Assembly: GCF_011067745.1 (NCBI RefSeq)
Contig: NZ_JAAMPJ010000021.1
Location: forward strand, 80,024-144,023
Direction of reading: 5' to 3'
Length of the DNA: 64,000 nucleotides
Source: Lentzea alba
GTDB taxonomy: Bacteria; Actinomycetota; Actinomycetes; Mycobacteriales; Pseudonocardiaceae
A program made the translations under genes and the position numbers. The stretch's first letter is position 1; each line of letters begins with the position of its first letter. Shown here piece by piece: positions 50,440-58,869 of the stretch. The notes beneath the pieces were generated by a model, which was not told the DNA's origin, ran no database searches, and worked only from the letters and a program-made list of their open reading frames with translations.

Positions 50440-51252
50440 ATGACCCCACGATGCGCCCTCTGGCTCCCGCTGTTCGACGACCTCGCCGACCCGCTGCTCG
50501 TCGCCCGCCTCGCCGCCGAGGCCGAGGAAGCGGGCTGGTCCGGTCTCTTCGTCTGGGACCACGTCCGCTGGCGCGAGCCGGTGACCCGAGTGGCCGACCC
50601 GTGGATCACGCTGGCCGCCGTCGCCACCGCCACCGAACGGCTGCGGTTCGGCCCGATGGTCTCAGCCATCGCGCGGCGTCGGCCGGTGAAGCTCGCCCGC
50701 GAGACCGCCACGCTGGACCTGCTCGGCAACGGACGGCTCGTGCTCGGCGTGGGCCTTGGCAGCGACCGGTTCGCGGGCGAGTTCTCCCGCACCGGCGAGG
50801 AGTGCGACGACCGGGTCCGCGGCCGCATGCTCGACGAGTCGCTGGAGATCCTCCGCGGGGCCTGGTCCGGCGAGACCGTGCACCACCACGGCGAGCACTA
50901 CGAGGTGGACGGCGTGACGTTCCTGCCACGCCCCGTCCAACGGCCCGGTGTCCCCGTCTGGGCCGCCGGCTTCCCCGGCAACGCGAAGCCGATGCGCCGC
51001 GCCGCCCGGCTGGACGGCTTCTTCCCGGTCAACCTCACGTCCGCCGATCAGTTCGCCGACGCCGTGGGCCAGGTCGAAGCACTTCGATCGAGCGCCGATC
51101 CGTTCGACTACGTCGCCGAGGTCGAACCCGGCACGGACATCACCCCGTACGCCGAAGCCGGGGCCACGTGGTGCCTGACCGCGTTCGACCCCGCGTCGCT
51201 CTCGGTCGACCACGTGCGCGGTGTGCTGCGGGACGGACCGGCGGCGCGGTGA
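50440..51252 (+). CDS. LLM-class (F420-dependent type) oxidoreductase
   Basis: 270 residues with a luciferase-like TIM barrel: GLFVWDHVRW near 39, LRFGPMVSAIARRRPVKLAR near 67, LDLLGNGRLVLGVGLGS near 92 and VPVWAAGFPGN near 168. Actinobacterial members mostly use F420; FMN is possible. TAGCGT (50427-50432) lies 7 bases before the ATG and there is no ribosome site, so the message is probably leaderless. Divergent from a LysR regulator, its likely controller. Substrate unknown. Confidence 0.9.
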   Translation: MTPRCALWLPLFDDLADPLLVARLAAEAEEAGWSGLFVWDHVRWREPVTRVADPWITLAAVATATERLRFGPMVSAIARRRPVKLARETATLDLLGNGRLVLGVGLGSDRFAGEFSRTGEECDDRVRGRMLDESLEILRGAWSGETVHHHGEHYEVDGVTFLPRPVQRPGVPVWAAGFPGNAKPMRRAARLDGFFPVNLTSADQFADAVGQVEALRSSADPFDYVAEVEPGTDITPYAEAGATWCLTAFDPASLSVDHVRGVLRDGPAAR

Positions 51253-51373
51253 AACGCTTCGACTGGGATGGCCCCGAACGTCGAACCGCTTCGAGGACCC
51301 GGCGAAAAATGAGGGCGGGGCAGGAGTAGGCCCTGGTCTGGCCGGGTAACGGACACAACTTCTGGCGGCCTGC

Positions 51374-51604
51374 TCAGTCGCGTGGGCCTCGCAGCGTGAG
51401 CACCACCCGCAGCACGTGCTCGACCGCGGCCGGGAACAGCGCTCCCCGCAGCTCGTCGCGGTGCGCGAGGGTCTGCCCGGCGAACTCGAGCATGCGGTCC
51501 GGCCCCACCCGGCGGACCACGAGCGCGGCGACCTCCTCCAGGTCGAGGCCGGGGTTGTCGAGGCGGGTCAGCGCGAACTCGACGATCAGCTCCTCATCGG
51601 TCAC
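51374..51604 (-). CDS. Small hypothetical protein, 76 residues
   Basis: GTG 51604 has an excellent GGGAGG ribosome site 7 bases upstream. The protein (VTDEELIVEFALTRLDNPGL and onward) is mostly helical, acidic at the start and basic at the end, with no signal peptide or Cys. I do not recognise a family. It lies between the F420-type oxidoreductase and the HTH-STAND gene, transcribed against both, so it is its own unit. Confidence 0.6.
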   Translation of the reverse strand: MTDEELIVEFALTRLDNPGLDLEEVAALVVRRVGPDRMLEFAGQTLAHRDELRGALFPAAVEHVLRVVLTLRGPRD

Positions 51605-51755
51605 CTGGCACCTCCCTCCCACGTGAATCGATCCTCCCGGCTCGACCAGCATGCTTCAAGGCCCCGCCGAGACACCCACGGCCCGAAGTCAGCCGCACGA
51701 CATCGCCGGTCCGTACATTCCCCGCCCAGGGGAGACGTCGCTGGGGGGAAGCGCA

Positions 51756-54700
51756 ATGCCACGCAAAGAACGCCCGCTCGACGCGGGTGACACGGCGGTG
51801 CTCACGTTCGCACGTGAGCTGAGATCGTTGCGGGAGAGGGCCGGCACGCCCACCTACCGCCAACTGAGTTCGATCACGCACTACTCGGAGGCGGCGCTGT
51901 CCCAGGCCGCCTCAGGGCGCAAACTGCCGACGCTGCAGGTGACGCTCGCCTACGTCCGGGCGTGCGGTGGCTCGGAGGAGGAGTGGGAGAGCCGCTGGTA
52001 CGCGACATCCGCCCAGGAACCGCACGTCGAACCGGACACCAACTCCCCGTACCGGGGCCTGGCCGCGTTCGAGCAGGAGGACACCGAACGGTTCTTCGGC
52101 CGCGACCGCCTGGTCGGCCAGCTCGAACGGCTGGTGGGCGAACACCGCGTCGTGGTGGTCGTCGGCGCGTCCGGTGCGGGCAAGTCGTCCCTGCTCAGAG
52201 CCGGTCTCATGCCCCGTCTCGGCCAGAACGCCGTGCTGTTCACGCCGGGCCAGCAGCCGCTCGACGAGTACGCCGAGGTCCCGGCGGACCCCGACACGGT
52301 GCTCGTCGTCGACCAGTTCGAGGAGATCTTCACCCTCTGCGAGGACCGCGACATCCGCAGGCGGTTCGTCGAGCTGCTCACCGCGCGCCGGGTCGTGCTG
52401 GGCGTGCGCGCGGACTTCTACGGCCACTGCACGGACTTCCCCGCGCTGGTCGAGGCCATGGGCAGCGCGTTGATCACGGTCGGCCCGATGAGCACCGACG
52501 AGCTGCGCGCCGCGATCATCCAGCCCGCGCGGGCCGGCGGGCACGTCGTCGAGACCGCGCTGGTCGCCGAGCTGGTCGCGCACTGCGCCGAGCAGGCGGG
52601 CGCGCTGCCGTTGCTCTCGCACGCACTGCTGGAGACCTGGCACCGCCGCAAGGGCAACACGTTGACGCTGCAGGGTTTTCGCGCGGCGGGCGGGTTCGAG
52701 GGCGCATTGACCCGCACGGCCGAGTCGGTGTTCGCCGGTCTGACGCAACCACAACAACAACTCGCGCGGTCGCTGTTCATCCGGCTCACCGCGATCGGTG
52801 ACACCAAACGACGGATCAGCCGCAGCGAGCTGGACGACGAACCGGACACCGCGCTGGTCCTCGAAGCGCTGACCACCCACCGGCTGATCACCGTCGACCA
52901 CGACCGGATCGAGATCACCCACGAGACGCTGATCCGCTGCTGGCCGCGGTTGCGGGAGTGGCTCGCGGCCGGCCGCGACAGCCTGCGCGCCCACCACGAC
53001 CTGGCCGAGGCCGCGGCCGTGTGGGAGTCGCTCGGCCGTGATCCCGGCGCGCTCGTCCGCGGTGCGCGCCTCGCGTCGTTCCGCTCGTGGCTCGTCCAGC
53101 CACCGCATCCGCTGACCGCCCGCGAACGCGAGTTCCTCACCGCCAGCGTCACCGCGGAGTCCGCCGACCTCGCCGCCGCCCGCCGCAGCCGGCGCCGCCT
53201 GCAGATGCTCGTCGGTCTGCTGACCGCCCTGCTCATCGCCACCACCGGCATCAGCATCACCGCCCTGCAGGCCGGTGCCGAGGCGACGAAACAACGCAAC
53301 ACCGCGCTGTCGCAGAAGGTGGCCCAGGACGCCAAACGGCTGCGCGGCACTGATCCGGCGCTCGCCGCCCAACTCGCGCTCGCCGCGTACCGGCTCTCGC
53401 CCACGACCGACGCGCGCAGTGCCGTGCTCAGCTCGTTCACGCCGTTCTACGCCACCCGCCTGACCGGACACCACGGCCACGTCAACGCGGTCGCGTACGC
53501 GCCGCAACGGCACCTGCTCGCCAGTTCCAGCAAAGATCAGACGATCAGGCTGACCGACGTCACCGACCCGCACCACCCGCGCGAGATCTCCACGCTCACC
53601 GGCCACACCGACAACGTCGCGAACGTCGCGTTCAACCCCGATGGCGCGATCCTCGCCACCGCCGGATGGGACCACACGGCCCGTTTGTGGGACACCAGCA
53701 CCGGAAACGTGCTCGTCAAACTCAGCCACCCGGACCTCGTCAACGCCGTGGCGTTCAGCAGCGACAACCGGCTCGTGGCCACGGCGAGCACCGACAAGAC
53801 CGTCCGGCTGTGGGATCTCACCGACCTCCGCGTCCCGCGCCCGATCGCGGTCCTCCCCCACGCCGACGCCGTCGTCTCGCTCGCGTTCAGCCCGAACGCA
53901 CCGCTGCTCGCCGCCGGCACCGCGGACGGCACCACCCGCCTGTGGGACCTGACCGGCACACCGGCCCCGCGCGACCTCCCCGGCAAGGGCCAGGTGCACA
54001 CCGTCGCGTTCAGCCCCGACGGCCGGCAGATCGCGACCGCCCAGGACCGCACGATCCTGCTCCGGCCGACGAACGGCGGCGAACCACGCACGCTCGCGGG
54101 TCACACCGACGTCGTGCGCGGCCTGGCGTTCAGCCCCGACGGCCGCCTCGCCAGCACCGGCGTCGACCGCACGGTCCGGATCTGGGACCAGGACGACCCG
54201 CTCGTGCTCACCGGCCACACCGCCGCGGTGGTCGGGGCGACGTTCATCGGGAACGCGCTGGCGACCGCGAGCGACGACCACACGGTCCGCCTCTGGGACC
54301 TGCCCGGCGAGCTCCTCCAGGCGCACAGCGACTCCGTGTACTCGGTCGCGACGAGCGGCGACCTCACCGCGACCGGCAGCTACGACCGCACGGTCAAGCT
54401 GTGGCGGGGCGGCAGGCTGCTCACCGTCCTCAACGGACCGGACGACGCCGTGAACTCGGTCAGGTTCTCCCCCGACGGCAAGACCCTCTACGCCGCCAGC
54501 GCCGACCACCGCGTGCACCGCTGGACCATCACCGATCCCGCCCACCCGCAACCGCTACCCGCCCTCACCGGCCACGCGGACGCGGTGAACGCGCTGGCCG
54601 TGAGCCCGGACGGCACCACCCTCGCGACCGCCGGCACCGACCGCACGATCGTCCTGTGGGACGCCAGGACCGGCACGGCACTCGGCACGTTGCTCGGCCA

Positions 54701-55283
54701 CTCGGAATCGGTGCAAGCCCTGGCCTTCAGCCCGGACGGCCGCCGCCTGGCCAGCGGTTCCGGCGACTCCAGCGTCCGCGTCTGGGACGTCGGGCAACGT
54801 CGGCTCGCCACCCACCTGACCGACACCACGCACCCCGTCAAGTCGGTCGCGTTCAGCCCGGACGGCACGCTGCTCGCCACCGGCAGCACCGACTTCACCG
54901 TCCGCGTCTGGGACCTCGCCACCGGCACCCGCACGGCCGAACTGACCGGGCACACCGACACCGTGCACGCCGTCGCGTTCTCCCCCGACGGCAGGACCCT
55001 GGCCAGCGCCGGCGCCGACCACGACGTGCGGTTGTGGCGGCTCGCGGACCGCACTCCGCTCGCGACGCTGTCCGGCCACACCGAACGGGTCTACGCACTG
55101 GCGTTCAGCCCGGACGGCCACACCCTGCTCAGCGCCGGTGGCGACCGCACGGTCCGGCGGTGGGAGGCCGACGACCAGCACGCCGCCGAACGCGTCTGCG
55201 CCACCGCCGCGCCGGAGCTGTCCGAACAGGACTGGCACCGGTACTTCCCCGGCGTCGACCGCACCTCCCTCTGCCGGCCGTGA
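51756..55283 (+). CDS. HTH-STAND NTPase-WD40 regulator
   Basis: About 1175 residues from ATG 51756 (GGGGGGAA 6 bases upstream). A helix-turn-helix-like N-terminus (TFARELRSLRERAGTPTYRQ, HYSEAALSQAASGRKLPTLQ, 10-65) is followed by a STAND NTPase with Walker A GASGAGKSSLL (about 136) and Walker B LVVDQFEEIF (about 182), a hydrophobic helix LVGLLTALLIATTGISI (about 487) and about 13-14 WD40 repeats (565-1140, HTDTVHAVAFSPDGR, VRVWDLATG). The C-terminal CATAAPELSEQDWHRYFPG tail is common in the family. Likely a scaffold-type sensor or regulator; signal and target unknown. Same core layout as the SARP protein at 25.5-29.7 kb, with a different N-terminus. Confidence 0.9.
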   Translation: MPRKERPLDAGDTAVLTFARELRSLRERAGTPTYRQLSSITHYSEAALSQAASGRKLPTLQVTLAYVRACGGSEEEWESRWYATSAQEPHVEPDTNSPYRGLAAFEQEDTERFFGRDRLVGQLERLVGEHRVVVVVGASGAGKSSLLRAGLMPRLGQNAVLFTPGQQPLDEYAEVPADPDTVLVVDQFEEIFTLCEDRDIRRRFVELLTARRVVLGVRADFYGHCTDFPALVEAMGSALITVGPMSTDELRAAIIQPARAGGHVVETALVAELVAHCAEQAGALPLLSHALLETWHRRKGNTLTLQGFRAAGGFEGALTRTAESVFAGLTQPQQQLARSLFIRLTAIGDTKRRISRSELDDEPDTALVLEALTTHRLITVDHDRIEITHETLIRCWPRLREWLAAGRDSLRAHHDLAEAAAVWESLGRDPGALVRGARLASFRSWLVQPPHPLTAREREFLTASVTAESADLAAARRSRRRLQMLVGLLTALLIATTGISITALQAGAEATKQRNTALSQKVAQDAKRLRGTDPALAAQLALAAYRLSPTTDARSAVLSSFTPFYATRLTGHHGHVNAVAYAPQRHLLASSSKDQTIRLTDVTDPHHPREISTLTGHTDNVANVAFNPDGAILATAGWDHTARLWDTSTGNVLVKLSHPDLVNAVAFSSDNRLVATASTDKTVRLWDLTDLRVPRPIAVLPHADAVVSLAFSPNAPLLAAGTADGTTRLWDLTGTPAPRDLPGKGQVHTVAFSPDGRQIATAQDRTILLRPTNGGEPRTLAGHTDVVRGLAFSPDGRLASTGVDRTVRIWDQDDPLVLTGHTAAVVGATFIGNALATASDDHTVRLWDLPGELLQAHSDSVYSVATSGDLTATGSYDRTVKLWRGGRLLTVLNGPDDAVNSVRFSPDGKTLYAASADHRVHRWTITDPAHPQPLPALTGHADAVNALAVSPDGTTLATAGTDRTIVLWDARTGTALGTLLGHSESVQALAFSPDGRRLASGSGDSSVRVWDVGQRRLATHLTDTTHPVKSVAFSPDGTLLATGSTDFTVRVWDLATGTRTAELTGHTDTVHAVAFSPDGRTLASAGADHDVRLWRLADRTPLATLSGHTERVYALAFSPDGHTLLSAGGDRTVRRWEADDQHAAERVCATAAPELSEQDWHRYFPGVDRTSLCRP

Positions 55284-55330
55284 CGTCAGACCGACGATCG
55301 CGGCAGACCCACCTCTTCGGCTGCTCTCAT

Positions 55331-55349
55331 GCCGACGTGTCTAGTCGGC
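55331..55349. terminator. Hairpin between convergent STAND and MerR genes
   Basis: GCCGAC and GTCGGC form 6-bp arms with a 7-base loop, 47 bases after the STAND stop. Confidence 0.4.
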
Positions 55350-55353
55350 CGCC

Positions 55354-55401
55354 GTTCTTCACGATCGGCGTTGCGCAGCTGCAGAAAGAACGGTGAAGAA
55401 C
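55354..55401. terminator. Second inverted repeat between convergent STAND and MerR genes
   Basis: GTTCTTCAC (55354-55362) and GTGAAGAAC (55393-55401) are perfect 9-bp arms with a 30-base loop, 4 bases beyond the MerR stop. Probably a two-way terminator. Confidence 0.45.
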
Positions 55402-55405
55402 CAGG

Positions 55406-55783
55406 TCAGGGGCGGGCCAGTCGCCGTTTGAAGTCCGGGCACTCGGCGAGGGGCTCGTGCGTGCACGTGGCCGCGTGCTCGAGGCTGTCGCGCATCCGCT
55501 GCAGCCGCGCGATGTCCTCGTCGAGCTCCTTGGCCTTCTCGGCCATCCTCGCCCGCACCGCCGTGTCGCCCGGCATGGCGACCAGGAACCGGCTGATCTC
55601 CGCGATGGAGAACCCGGCCCGCCGGGCGCAGTTGATCATCTCCAGCCGGTGCAGCACCTCGGGCTCGTAGGTGCGGCGCAGCCCGTTGCGGCCGCTCGAC
55701 GCGAGCAGCCCCTTCTTCTCGTAGAACCGCAGAGCCGACGGTGCCAGCCCTGTCCTCTCCGCGACTTCGGCGATGTCCAGCAC
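55406..55783 (-). CDS. MerR family transcriptional regulator
   Basis: About 125 residues. HTH: LDIAEVAERTGLAPSALRFY, then EKKGLLASSGRNGLRRTYEP, dimerisation coil EKAKELDEDIARLQRMRDSL, and a C-terminal CTHEPLAECPDFKRRL with two Cys and a His that could bind metal or sense redox state. Such SoxR/YyaN-like MerR proteins respond to metals, oxidants or drugs. I take GTG 55783 (MLDIAEV-like start); GTG 55801 is possible. No ribosome site is visible, so it may be leaderless. It is divergent from the GH5-like gene. Confidence 0.88.
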   Translation of the reverse strand: MLDIAEVAERTGLAPSALRFYEKKGLLASSGRNGLRRTYEPEVLHRLEMINCARRAGFSIAEISRFLVAMPGDTAVRARMAEKAKELDEDIARLQRMRDSLEHAATCTHEPLAECPDFKRRLARP

Positions 55784-55894
55784 GCCGTCGAGCCTAATCA
55801 CGATCTTGACGTTCCTCGAACAAATCCCGAACCCCGCCCGGTTGTCGGTCCGGCAACGTACCGCCCCGAACGTTTCTCTGAGAGGGGCAGGAAG

Positions 55895-56920
55895 TTGAAG
55901 CTCAGACAGGTGGTTTTCGGCATCGCGACCGCCGTGGCGCTGGTGGTGGGCAGCGTCCCGGCGTCGGCCGCCGCGGCGGAACGGCTCTCGGTGTCGGGCG
56001 CGCACGTCGTCGATCCGTCCGGCAACCCGATCGTGCTGCGGGGGTACAACTGGGGGCATTGGGGCACGGTTCAGCCGCAGGACGCCGGCAACCACGTGGC
56101 GGCAGGCGCGAACTCGGTGCGGATCCCGTTGCGCTGGTGGGGTGAGTGGAAGGACGACGTGGACAGCCGCGACCCCGACCCGCACAACCTCAGCCACATC
56201 AAGCAGGGGCACCTCGACCTGCTCGACAAGACCATCGACCAGGCCAGTGCCGCGGGCCTGTGGATCACGCTGTTCGTCGACTCCGACCACGGGCAGGGCG
56301 CGGGTGGGCGTCCTGACAACTTCTGGACCAACCCCGAGATGAAGCAGCAGTTCAAGGAGGTCTGGCAGTTCCTCGTGCGGCGCTACAAGACCAAGCCGTA
56401 CCTGGGCGCGTTCGAGATCCTGCCCGAGCCCAAGCCGGTCGGGCAGAGCGACGGCCAGGTGAGGGCCTTCTACGACGAGATGATCGGGGTGATCCGCGGC
56501 ATCGACCGGCGGACGCCGATCGTGGTGGGGCCCAACGACAACTACAGCTGCAGCCGTCTGGAGGGCGCCCACACCACGGTCGACCCGAAGGTGATCTACA
56601 CCTGCAACTACTTCATCTTCGAGAACCCGCTCAACCGGATCAAGGCCATCACCGACTTCCGCACCGCCCACGACGTGCCGGTGTGGATCAACCAGGTCGG
56701 CATCGAGGGCTGCAACGACGACGCCGTCGCCAAGCAGAAGGCCCGTGACGTGCTGGGGGCCTTCGACGACAACGGCATCGGCTGGGCGTGGTGGACCTAC
56801 CGGCTCAACGGCACCAACCCGTGCACGCACGGCATCTACTACCTCGACCCGGACGCCCCGGACGGCTGGCAGGTCAAGAAGGCCTGGCGGACGCTGGTGA
56901 ACGGTTACCTCGCCGCATGA
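55895..56920 (+). CDS. Secreted GH5-like (cellulase family) protein, altered nucleophile
   Basis: About 341 residues from TTG 55895, preceded by GAGGGGCAGGA. Signal peptide MKLRQVVFGIATAVALVVGS, then VPASA. The barrel has VLRGYNWGHWG, ANSVRIPLRWWGEW, the acid Glu in EILPEPKP (about 180, canonical NEP) and VVGPNDNYS. At the nucleophile strand, where GH5 normally has a Glu in a (I/V)xE(F/W)G context, I read VWINQVGIEG, with Gln at that place. It may be a non-catalytic sugar-binding barrel, or a subfamily with another nucleophile. Its last 47 bases overlap the convergent acyltransferase gene. Confidence 0.82.
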   Translation: MKLRQVVFGIATAVALVVGSVPASAAAAERLSVSGAHVVDPSGNPIVLRGYNWGHWGTVQPQDAGNHVAAGANSVRIPLRWWGEWKDDVDSRDPDPHNLSHIKQGHLDLLDKTIDQASAAGLWITLFVDSDHGQGAGGRPDNFWTNPEMKQQFKEVWQFLVRRYKTKPYLGAFEILPEPKPVGQSDGQVRAFYDEMIGVIRGIDRRTPIVVGPNDNYSCSRLEGAHTTVDPKVIYTCNYFIFENPLNRIKAITDFRTAHDVPVWINQVGIEGCNDDAVAKQKARDVLGAFDDNGIGWAWWTYRLNGTNPCTHGIYYLDPDAPDGWQVKKAWRTLVNGYLAA

Positions 56921-57866
56921 CCGGTTCCTCCACGTAACGCCAGCTGAGCGCCGCCGCCACGACCGTGAGCACCGCCGCGAGCGGTCCGGCGGCGGCGCCC
57001 AGTTCGGGTCGCAGCCACAGCGTCAGCGGGTAGTTCCACAGGTAGGCGCCGTAGGAGAGGACGCCCAGCGCCACCAGCGGTTTGATCGGTGTCGCCACCT
57101 GCTCCCACTTCGACCAGACCAGCAGCAGCACCGCCGTGCAGCCCGCGATCGCCGGACCCGCGACCAGGTACGTCAGCGCGTGGCCCCGCAACGGGACGAC
57201 CGACAGCACCGCCAGGCCGACCAGCGCGACCGGCACCGCCCAGCGCGGTGCGCTGGTCAGCTTCAGCCTCGTCGCCGCGCCGATCACGAAGCACACGAAC
57301 CACGACGTCGGCAGCGCGTACGCGTTGTCCGCGTTCGGCCACAACCAGATCAGCGTCGCCGTGCAGGCCGCGAGCGCCCCGAGCGCGGTGACGGCCAGCA
57401 CGGCACCCGTCCGGTTGCGCACCCAGGCGAAGGCCAGCAACGCGGGCCACAGCAGGTAGAACTGCTCCTCGGTGGCGAGCGTCCAGCCGTGGAACGCCGC
57501 CGGGCTCACCCCGCTGATCGGCAGGTTGCCGGTGAACGTCAGCAACACCGCGACCGTCCGGACCAGCTTGTCCTTCTCCCCCAACGGATCGAACACGAGC
57601 GTCACCACGACGAAGATCACCGTCAGCGCGATCAACGCCGGCAGCAGCCTGCGCGCCCGGCGCAGGTAGAACCGTTTGAAGTCGACGCGCCCCTTGGTCT
57701 GCAGCTCCCGTGCGAGCACCCCGGTGATCAGGTAGCCGCTCAGGGTGAAGAACACCACGACGCCGACCACACCGGCGCCGGGAAACACGTCGGGGAACGC
57801 GTGCCGCAGCATCACCAGAAGAATCGCGATGCCGCGCAACACGTCCAGACCGGCGATCCGCTTCAC
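56874..57866 (-). CDS. Membrane acyltransferase 3 family (OafA/YrhL-like)
   Basis: About 330 residues from GTG 57866 (GTGA overlap with the ligase stop). The start VKRIAGLDVLRGIAILLVML, RHAFP with the catalytic-type His (about 22), FFTLSGYLITGVL, FYLRRARRLLPAL (RxxR) and HGWTLATEEQFYLLWP are signatures of acyltransferase 3 proteins, which O-acylate exported sugars, lipids or peptidoglycan. About ten membrane helices. As the last gene of a D-alanine-metabolism operon it may modify a cell-wall precursor or product; that is inference. Confidence 0.9.
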   Translation of the reverse strand: MKRIAGLDVLRGIAILLVMLRHAFPDVFPGAGVVGVVVFFTLSGYLITGVLARELQTKGRVDFKRFYLRRARRLLPALIALTVIFVVVTLVFDPLGEKDKLVRTVAVLLTFTGNLPISGVSPAAFHGWTLATEEQFYLLWPALLAFAWVRNRTGAVLAVTALGALAACTATLIWLWPNADNAYALPTSWFVCFVIGAATRLKLTSAPRWAVPVALVGLAVLSVVPLRGHALTYLVAGPAIAGCTAVLLLVWSKWEQVATPIKPLVALGVLSYGAYLWNYPLTLWLRPELGAAAGPLAAVLTVVAAALSWRYVEEPVMRRGNRSPASARPS

Positions 57867-58816
57867 CGCATCGCTCCGCGGACGAGCTTGTCCAGCAGGT
57901 CCGGATAGGACAGTCCGGCGGCCGCGAACATCTTCGGCACCTGCGACTCCGCCGTCATGCCCGGCATGGTGTTGACCTCGTTGAGCACCAGGCCGTCGTT
58001 GGTGAGGAAGAAGTCGATCCGGGCGAGACCCCGGCAGCCCAGCGCTTCGTAGACCTGCAAGGCCGAGTCTTCGAGCGCCTTGAGCTCGGTGTCGGCCAAC
58101 GGCGCCGGGATCACGAACCTGGCGCTGCCGTCGTACTTCACGGTCGTGTCGAAGAGTCCGGGAACCTGGATCTCCAATGGTGGCCCTGTTCGTCGTCCCT
58201 CGTCCGGGTCGTCGAGCACGGCGATGTCGATCTCCCTGCCCTCCAGGACCTCCTCGACCAGCACCCGGTCGTCCAGCTCCAACGCCTGGCGCACAGCGGG
58301 TTCGAGCTGCTCCCCGTGCTCGACGAGGTGCACCCCGAAGCTCGACCCGGCCGCCACCGGCTTCACCACGACCGGACCGGTGAAGTCCACAGTGGACGCG
58401 CTGGTGACCAGCCGGCCCTTCGCCGTGCGCACCCCGACGGCCTCCGCGACGAGCTTGGTGGCCCACTTGTCCATCGCGAGCGCACCCGCCCGCAGCGGCG
58501 AGCCGACGTACGGCACCCCGGCCAGTTCGCACAGCCCGGCCAACGTGCCGTCCTCACCCAACGGCCCGTGGACCAGCGGCAACACCACGTCGCACGCCGC
58601 CAGCACGTCCACCGCCGCCGCGAGACTGCCGGACGTCAGCGTGTCCAGGACCTGCCCGTCCTGGCCGTGCCACCGGCCGTCCCGGCCGATCGTGAGCGCC
58701 ACGGCCTCGTACCCGGCCTGGCCGAGCGCCGCCCGCACCGACGCCGCCGACGCCACGGACACGTCGTGCTCGCAGTTCTGTCCGCCGCCGATGACGGCGA
58801 CCTTGAGACCCCTCAT
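57863..58816 (-). CDS. D-alanine--D-alanine ligase family protein
   Basis: 317 residues of the ATP-grasp fold. VAVIGGGQNCEHDVSVASA (Glu of the first D-Ala site), HGPLGEDGTLAGLCELAGVP, VVVKPVAAGSSFGV, the omega-loop region TTVKYDGSARFVIPA and the metal motif RIDFF...LNEVNTMPGMT are present. The KY pair in the omega loop is typical of D-Ala-D-Ala ligases; D-Ala-D-Lac ligases have a His here instead. It is shorter than housekeeping Ddl (about 360) and has CEHDVS where Ddl has SEHEVS. It lies behind an alanine racemase and VanX-like gene, so it may be a specialised ligase. Its start overlaps the micro-ORF stop. Confidence 0.88.
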   Translation of the reverse strand: MRGLKVAVIGGGQNCEHDVSVASAASVRAALGQAGYEAVALTIGRDGRWHGQDGQVLDTLTSGSLAAAVDVLAACDVVLPLVHGPLGEDGTLAGLCELAGVPYVGSPLRAGALAMDKWATKLVAEAVGVRTAKGRLVTSASTVDFTGPVVVKPVAAGSSFGVHLVEHGEQLEPAVRQALELDDRVLVEEVLEGREIDIAVLDDPDEGRRTGPPLEIQVPGLFDTTVKYDGSARFVIPAPLADTELKALEDSALQVYEALGCRGLARIDFFLTNDGLVLNEVNTMPGMTAESQVPKMFAAAGLSYPDLLDKLVRGAMR

Positions 58817-58869
58817 CGCCGCACCCCGGTCGTAGCACTGATTTCGGTCAACACTGAAGCAATAGTCAT
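58813..58869 (-). CDS. 18-residue micro-ORF bridging racemase and ligase genes
   Basis: MTIASVLTEISATTGVRR. Its ATG overlaps the racemase stop (ATGA) and its stop overlaps the ligase start (ATGA), so it fills the whole gap between the two genes. GAGGTG lies 7 bases before its ATG. The tight double coupling suggests that it is translated, either as a coupling device that carries ribosomes to the ligase start or as a functional peptide. No family recognised, and too short to judge by codon use. Confidence 0.5.
   Translation of the reverse strand: MTIASVLTEISATTGVRR

Noticed and set aside
57863..58816. D-Ala-D-Lac ligase (VanA type)
   Set aside because: The omega loop has KY as in D-Ala-D-Ala ligases, not the His-containing VanA loop, and no VanH gene is present.
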